64,000 nucleotides of DNA from Jejuia algarum. GTDB lineage: Bacteria > Bacteroidota > Bacteroidia > Flavobacteriales > Flavobacteriaceae. The DNA is taken from positions 31,763 to 95,762 of the forward strand of contig CANMAQ010000018.1 in NCBI GenBank assembly GCA_947495775.1, written 5' to 3'. Of this stretch, positions 60,314-64,000 are shown in pieces; the first letter of the stretch is position 1; each line of letters opens with the position of its first letter. The position numbers and the translations under genes are program-made. Below the pieces are notes generated by a model, which saw only the letters and a program-made list of their open reading frames with translations, was not told the origin of the DNA and ran no database searches.

Positions 60314-60316
60314 AAT

Positions 60317-60352
60317 AAAAACCTATCCGTAGCCTGCTACGGATAGGTTTTT
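60317..60352 (+). terminator. Intrinsic terminator after ytxH
   Basis: AAACCTATCCGTAG / CTACGGATAGGTTT: a perfect 14-bp stem with CCTG loop, then T run. Confidence 0.9.
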
Positions 60353-60394
60353 ACAGACAGCTAAGGCGTCCCTTTTTTCTAATAACCATAGGAA

Positions 60395-60415
60395 AAGGTC
60401 TCTCTATTAGACCTT
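60395..60415 (-). terminator. Terminator candidate of the redoxin gene
   Basis: AAGGTCT / AGACCTT stem with a 7-nt loop, followed on the minus strand by TT. It is nested inside longer arms AGCTAAGG / CCTTAGCT (60359-60366 and 60412-60419). Confidence 0.4.
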
Positions 60416-60460
60416 AGCTCTTGATTTATACGCCTAGCCTAAGTCGGGTCGCAATTACGA

Positions 60461-61048
60461 TTACAATTTAGCTACGACTTGATTAAGCTGTTCTAAATCA
60501 TGATGTGCTATGAGCACTGTATCTACTTTATTTTCTTTGTTTAAAATAACTGTGGTGGGCGTGTAAACAACATTTAAACTATCTAGAACACTTAAAGATG
60601 TGCTCACCAAAGCAAACTCATACTTTTTATCTTTCAACTCCTTTTGTTGTTCTTCTGGATTAGTATCGTATTGTAATACGACAATATCAATATCAGCGTG
60701 GGTATTCGCAAAGTTGTTCAAAATTGGGTGGTAAGTATCGCAATTAGGGCATGTACTGCTTGAAAACACTATCATTTTGACTTTTGCCTCTTGATTTGGC
60801 ACTTCTAATGCTTTACCTTCTGTATCTACCACATCCATAGTATTAAAGACCTGTCCTTTTTCTAGTTTAATTTTATCATCTAATGCGTCTTGATATTGCG
60901 CTGTAATACTATCACTAAATGCCTTACAATTCAAAGACAATGTAGTATAGTTTGTCACTAACTTCTTGTAACGAAATACATTAAATACTAATGCACCTAA
61001 TAGGAAAATTGATAATCCTAAATTCAAATTCTTTTTAATTAAAGTCAT
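60461..61048 (-). CDS. Membrane-anchored thioredoxin-like (TlpA-type) protein
   Basis: About 195 residues from ATG 61048; an upstream ATG at 61066 would add a run of isoleucines. One N-terminal membrane helix (LGLSIFLLGALVFNVF), a coiled linker and a thioredoxin-fold domain with SSSTCPNCDTYHP near residue 107 (CPNC active site) and the cis-Pro YTPTTVI near 170. It reduces or oxidises exported proteins. A 37-codon Cys-rich frame ends 8 nt before its start. Confidence 0.82.
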   Translation of the reverse strand: MTLIKKNLNLGLSIFLLGALVFNVFRYKKLVTNYTTLSLNCKAFSDSITAQYQDALDDKIKLEKGQVFNTMDVVDTEGKALEVPNQEAKVKMIVFSSSTCPNCDTYHPILNNFANTHADIDIVVLQYDTNPEEQQKELKDKKYEFALVSTSLSVLDSLNVVYTPTTVILNKENKVDTVLIAHHDLEQLNQVVAKL

Positions 61049-61056
61049 AATTATAA

Positions 61057-61170
61057 TTATAAACACATCTCCAATAAATCACATGCATCAAACCATATGG
61101 TGTTAATACCACACACAAAATTCTTGCAGTAATCAGGTGGAGATGTGTTACTTTTAATACCGTAAATCAC
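61057..61170 (-). CDS. Possible 37-residue Cys-rich peptide
   Basis: GTG at 61170 to TAA 61057-61059 encodes 37 residues with four Cys (YCKNFVCG, FDACDLLEMC). The frame is closed by TAG just before the GTG, so there is no signal peptide. It ends 8 nt before the thioredoxin-like gene. It may be a chance frame or the remnant of a longer peptide gene. Confidence 0.25.
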   Translation of the reverse strand: MIYGIKSNTSPPDYCKNFVCGINTIWFDACDLLEMCL

Positions 61171-61223
61171 CTATTCCAAATACCTTTATTATTATTCATT
61201 TATAGTTTCTAAAAAAATTTCAC

Positions 61224-61254
61224 GGTATTGAATAATAATATATATGGTATTGAA
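61224..61254. repeat. Direct repeat GGTATTGAA, 22 bp apart
   Basis: GGTATTGAAT occurs at 61224 and again at 61246, a spacing of two helical turns, in the region between the two small Cys-rich frames. It could be a regulator site. Confidence 0.3.
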
Positions 61255-61286
61255 TTATTAGGACTATAGGATACTATCTAAATAGC

Positions 61287-61559
61287 CTATAATCTACAAG
61301 CAGTAACTACTTGTCTTGGTGGCTGTCCTGGTCGTCTTATTGTCCGTCTACATTCACCTCTATTAGATCCAGGAACCCGTCTACATTCGGGACAACGAGG
61401 CAATGGGGGTCTTTGGTTCAAGTCTTCAACGCGCTCAGGTATTCTGAGATTAGAAGTAATACTTGTCGTTTGGTCTACATCATCTGAAACTGTAGACAGG
61501 TTAGAACTGTACAGTACTGTGCATACTGCAAAACATGCTAATAAAATGAAATTTTTCAT
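61287..61559 (-). CDS. Small secreted Cys/Arg/Pro-rich protein
   Basis: 90 residues: a signal peptide (FILLACFAVCTVLYSS), then an acidic/neutral stretch and a C-terminal part rich in Arg, Pro and Cys (CPECRRVPG, GECRRTIRRPGQPPRQ). The four C-terminal cysteines suggest disulfides, and the basic content resembles small secreted antimicrobial or binding peptides. No known family was recognised. Downstream on the same strand is the thioredoxin-like gene, which could act on such a peptide. Confidence 0.6.
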   Translation of the reverse strand: MKNFILLACFAVCTVLYSSNLSTVSDDVDQTTSITSNLRIPERVEDLNQRPPLPRCPECRRVPGSNRGECRRTIRRPGQPPRQVVTACRL

Positions 61560-61755
61560 AATTAAATTTTTTGTGTGACAAATTATAAGCTACAACTTTA
61601 TGACGATCAAAAAGTAGCATCTTACGTTAAATTGTTATATAACATTATAAAATTAAATATTAAATACAGTATTTACAACTATTTAACTGTCAGACTATTA
61701 AACACAATAATAACTAAATTTCATTATGAATGATACTTTTTTATATTTTTATAAA

Positions 61756-62259
61756 ATGGTGGCAAAAACTCAAATAAATATTAAGGAAAGTAAGTCAGAA
61801 CTTAAGTTACTTCGTAAGTCCAGTAAATCTCAAAGAGAAAAGACACGCATTCTTTTTTTATTATTAAAGTTAGAATCTAAGTTTAAGTCTCAAAAAGAAT
61901 TATCTAGATATTTAGATGTAAGCGAATCGACTATTCGTCGTTGGACAAACACCTATAATAAATTTGGTCTAAAGCAATTTTTAAATATACCTCTTGGAGG
62001 AAAAAGACGAGAAGTCATTACTCATATTATTTCAAAGGGGTTAAAAGAAAGGTTAGAAGATTTAGAACACCCTTTTACAGGTTATAATGATGCTGTAAAG
62101 TGGGTAGAAAAACGCTATGGAGTCAAGATAGAATATAATACTTTAAGAACTTACATGAAACGGCATTATAAAACAAAACTTAAGGTGTCTAGAAAGTCTT
62201 GTCACAAAAAAGAAGAACAAGTCGTTATAGTTTTTAAAAAGTTTTCTAATTACAATTAA
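61756..62259 (+). pseudogene. IS630-family transposase ORF A without the catalytic half
   Basis: About 167 residues from ATG 61756 (an ATG at 61726 would add ten). The N-terminal helix-turn-helix part is complete: LRKSSKSQREKTRILFLLLK, SQKELSRYLDVSESTIRRWT, WVEKRYGVKIEYNTLRTYMK, then KLKVSRKSCHKKEEQ. In IS630 elements the DDE domain follows in a second frame by frameshift. No such frame exists downstream before the terminator, so this is a remnant or a domesticated DNA-binding protein. Confidence 0.7.
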
Positions 62260-62280
62260 ATACCGTTAGAATTCGTCTTA

Positions 62281-62314
62281 AAAAGATAGACACACTAGTG
62301 TTAATCTATCTTTT
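62281..62314. terminator. Intrinsic terminator after the IS630 ORF
   Basis: AAAAGATAGA / TCTATCTTTT: perfect 10-bp outer stem with a nested ACACT/AGTGT palindrome. Confidence 0.75.
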
Positions 62315-62567
62315 CAAGACAAAAAATAAGTTTGTTTCGTGTCATGGTACCTAGTGGTACATCTCTTAGAATTAAAGAAATTAAGCCTATTATAAAACGT
62401 CAACATGTTAATTAAAACACCAATTTGTAGGAAAAATTATCATCTAAAAATGACATTTTTTTGTTCATAAAATACAAGAAAGCTATTCTATAAATAGCTC
62501 ATAGAATTTTCAAAAAATAAACAAAAAACTTAGGATAATAATTATTGAGCATATAGAATTTCATTTT
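62315..62567. other. Intergenic region without a recognised gene
   Basis: Very AT-rich. One 23-codon frame (62343-62414, starting MVPSG) is too short to support as a gene. Confidence 0.35.
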
Positions 62568-62744
62568 ATGAAAAAATTTGATATACCACATAACACTATG
62601 CTTATTAGAATACTACATTATAGTCTTGAATTAAATGCTTTTATAAACATTTTGAGATGTACAAAACAGTTTTATAAAAACAAAATATTTGAAAACTTAG
62701 CGCACTTAAAAGCTTATCTAAACGAATTTTATAAAAAATCCTAA
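62568..62744 (+). CDS. Hypothetical 58-residue basic protein
   Basis: ATG 62568 to TAA 62742-62744. Sequence highlights are MKKFDIPHNT, LIRILHYSLELNAFINILR and FENLAHLKAYLNEFYKKS; it is basic and helical with no signal peptide. I do not recognise a family. It lies between two transposase genes and could be a fragment of a mobile element. An AT-rich setting makes chance frames likelier, but the A/T-rich codon choice here fits the neighbouring genes. Confidence 0.4.
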   Translation: MKKFDIPHNTMLIRILHYSLELNAFINILRCTKQFYKNKIFENLAHLKAYLNEFYKKS

Positions 62745-62894
62745 TATCATTAAAAATAGCAATCATATCCATTATTAAAACAAAATATTTAACTGTCATT
62801 TTGAAATTTAATTAATACACTATTTGTATGCTTTTGAATATCCGCAATCACCAATAAACAATTAAAAAAACAGATAATTAAATAAAAAAATATC

Positions 62895-63791
62895 ATGAAT
62901 ACCTTCCGTTTTAAAGTCCATTTTGATAGTGAAGAATCCTGCCGTCTACATTTTAAATCCGAGCGCGATAAAATAGGTGTAAAATGCCGACGCTGTGGTC
63001 ATAATAAGCATTATTGGATAAAATCTGTTTGGAGTTATGAATGTAAGTCATGTAGAGCTCGTACTTCTCTGCGTAGTGGTACTATAATGCAAAGTTCTAA
63101 TTTGTCATTTATGACCTGGTATAAATCTATGCTTTTAATGAGTACTACGAAAAAAGGTTTCTCGTCAAAAGAAATTCAAAAGCGACTAGGCTTAAAAAGG
63201 TATGAGCCTGTGTGGGCTATGGTTCATAAATTTCGTAAAGCTATAGGCAATCAAGAAGCTCGTTACACCTTAGAAGGGATGATTGAAATGGATAAAGGCT
63301 ATTTTACTGTTAAACCTTCAAAAATAAAACAACTTATAAGAAAAAGAAAATATGAAAACCTAAGGAAACAGTATGTATTGCTTCTAGCAGAATCGAATCC
63401 ATTAGAAAACATTGAAACCAAAAAGAAAGAAAGACAATGTCGTTATTTTAAAGCTACAGTACGAGATGCTCCTAAAGCGCAAAGCGTCAACGATTCTATT
63501 ACAACTTCATTAAATGATCCAAATATTGTGTTCTCTGCCAAGAACTGTTCATATGTTGATATTTCTGATTTTGTAGAACTTTATATTACCAAAACATCAG
63601 ATAATGAGGTGCTAAAATGGGTTCATATTACCATTAGTAATACAAAGCGAGACTTACTTGGTACTCTTCACAAAATTAAAAGAGAATATCTTCAGTTATA
63701 CCTAAATGAGTTTGTTAACAAGTTTAATAAAAGGTATTTTGATGAGAGACTCTTCGATAGACTAGTAATTGCTTGTATTACAGAATTATGA
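62895..63791 (+). CDS. IS1595-family transposase
   Basis: 298 residues, apparently full length. Features: a zinc ribbon at about residues 32-57 (CRRCGHNKHYWIKSVW, YECKSC), a helical DNA-binding part (SSKEIQKRLGLKRYEPVWAM), the first catalytic Asp in IEMDKGYFTV near 132, and the C-terminal block WVHITISNTKRDLLGTLHKI followed by YLQLYLNEFVNKFNKRYF. The family uses an ISXO2-like DDE/N core. It is the right-hand mobile element of this window; I did not find clear terminal inverted repeats. Confidence 0.88.
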   Translation: MNTFRFKVHFDSEESCRLHFKSERDKIGVKCRRCGHNKHYWIKSVWSYECKSCRARTSLRSGTIMQSSNLSFMTWYKSMLLMSTTKKGFSSKEIQKRLGLKRYEPVWAMVHKFRKAIGNQEARYTLEGMIEMDKGYFTVKPSKIKQLIRKRKYENLRKQYVLLLAESNPLENIETKKKERQCRYFKATVRDAPKAQSVNDSITTSLNDPNIVFSAKNCSYVDISDFVELYITKTSDNEVLKWVHITISNTKRDLLGTLHKIKREYLQLYLNEFVNKFNKRYFDERLFDRLVIACITEL

Positions 63792-64000
63792 ATTAAAGCT
63801 GGTATTCATATTCTTATTTTTTTAAACATAATGCTATATATTTACTATTAAAGCACTAAAAACCTAATAATATAAAAATTTGATAAAAAAGCGTACACAC
63901 TATTTATACAAGTAAACGACTAATTAGGGCTTGCTGATTTTCTACTTATATTTTTACACCCCTAATGTTTACAATACTTTGTGTGTTTTTTGTTAGACAA
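63792..64000. other. Right-end intergenic region
   Basis: AT-rich; no gene and no clear IS end recognised. TACACCCCTAATGT near 63956 could be part of an inverted repeat, but its partner was not found. Confidence 0.3.

Noticed and set aside
61048..61066. Longer start (ATG 61066) for the thioredoxin-like gene
   Set aside because: It adds only a run of isoleucines before the lysine-rich start and overlaps the Cys-rich frame; ATG 61048 gives a normal membrane-anchor N-terminus.
63956..63985. Terminal inverted repeat of the IS1595 element
   Set aside because: No matching partner could be found left of the transposase gene.

Overview
The window looks like chromosome of a marine-type member of the Flavobacteriaceae (Bacteroidota). 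The evidence is AT-rich DNA, Bacteroidota promoter boxes (TAnnTTTG, with TTTG or TTG about 19 bp upstream), tRNA genes without an encoded CCA end, type IX secretion (T9SS) C-terminal sorting domains, Flavobacteriia-style RHS/LRR surface proteins, a zeaxanthin-type carotenoid cluster and a GH10 xylanase lipoprotein. It reads as ordinary chromosome with two transposon-scarred spots (29.3-31.2 kb and 61.7-63.8 kb).

Layout. 0-9 kb: a very large RHS-like secreted protein and a downstream LRR/Ig-like protein that runs off the left edge. 9.3-15.4 kb: QueD, a tiny membrane protein, a MATE exporter, a GH10 xylanase, and an operon of three secreted or lipid-anchored proteins. 15.7-21 kb: tRNA-Ala, then an ECF sigma factor, a membrane anti-sigma-like protein and a TPR-CHAT protease. 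21-29 kb: secreted carbohydrate-related proteins (ricin/beta-helix lipoprotein, SGNH esterase, LRR-CBM6 protein). 29.3-31.2 kb: a mobile-element scar with four REP-like repeats around a Y1 (RAYT-like) transposase, a fragment of an XRE regulator and a truncated IS1380 transposase. 31.2-43.9 kb: a long minus-strand operon for a type II secretion/type IV pilus-like machine with its own response regulator. It carries a GspK-like, I-like, J-like and G-like pseudopilin, GspF, a prepilin peptidase, GspE, the GspD secretin, GspL/PilMN-like, GspM/PilO-like and GspC/PilP-like parts, an FN3 lipoprotein and an OmpH-like protein.

44.5-47.4 kb: FKBP lipoprotein, Hsp15, a phosphoribosyltransferase, shikimate kinase, tRNA-Lys and tRNA-Leu. 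47.6-52.5 kb: a CarH/LitR-type MerR regulator with a B12-binding domain followed by crtI-crtB-crtZ-crtY, enough for phytoene to zeaxanthin. A perfect 10-10-10 inverted repeat covers the crtI promoter and touches the crtI start codon. 52.5-59.2 kb: TlpA, MazG, and an operon of membrane, DUF393, SRPBCC-like and TIGR01777 proteins headed by a GbsR/MarR-type repressor whose promoter carries a perfect 12-bp-arm palindrome. 59.3-64 kb: small proteins, a thioredoxin-like protein with small Cys-rich ORFs beside it, an IS630-type solo ORF A and an IS1595 transposase.

The points most worth a second look are the compact T2SS-like machine in a phylum where such systems are unusual, the crtI operator fused to what appears to be a leaderless promoter, the sigma/anti-sigma/CHAT-protease module, and the RAYT with its REP-like repeats.
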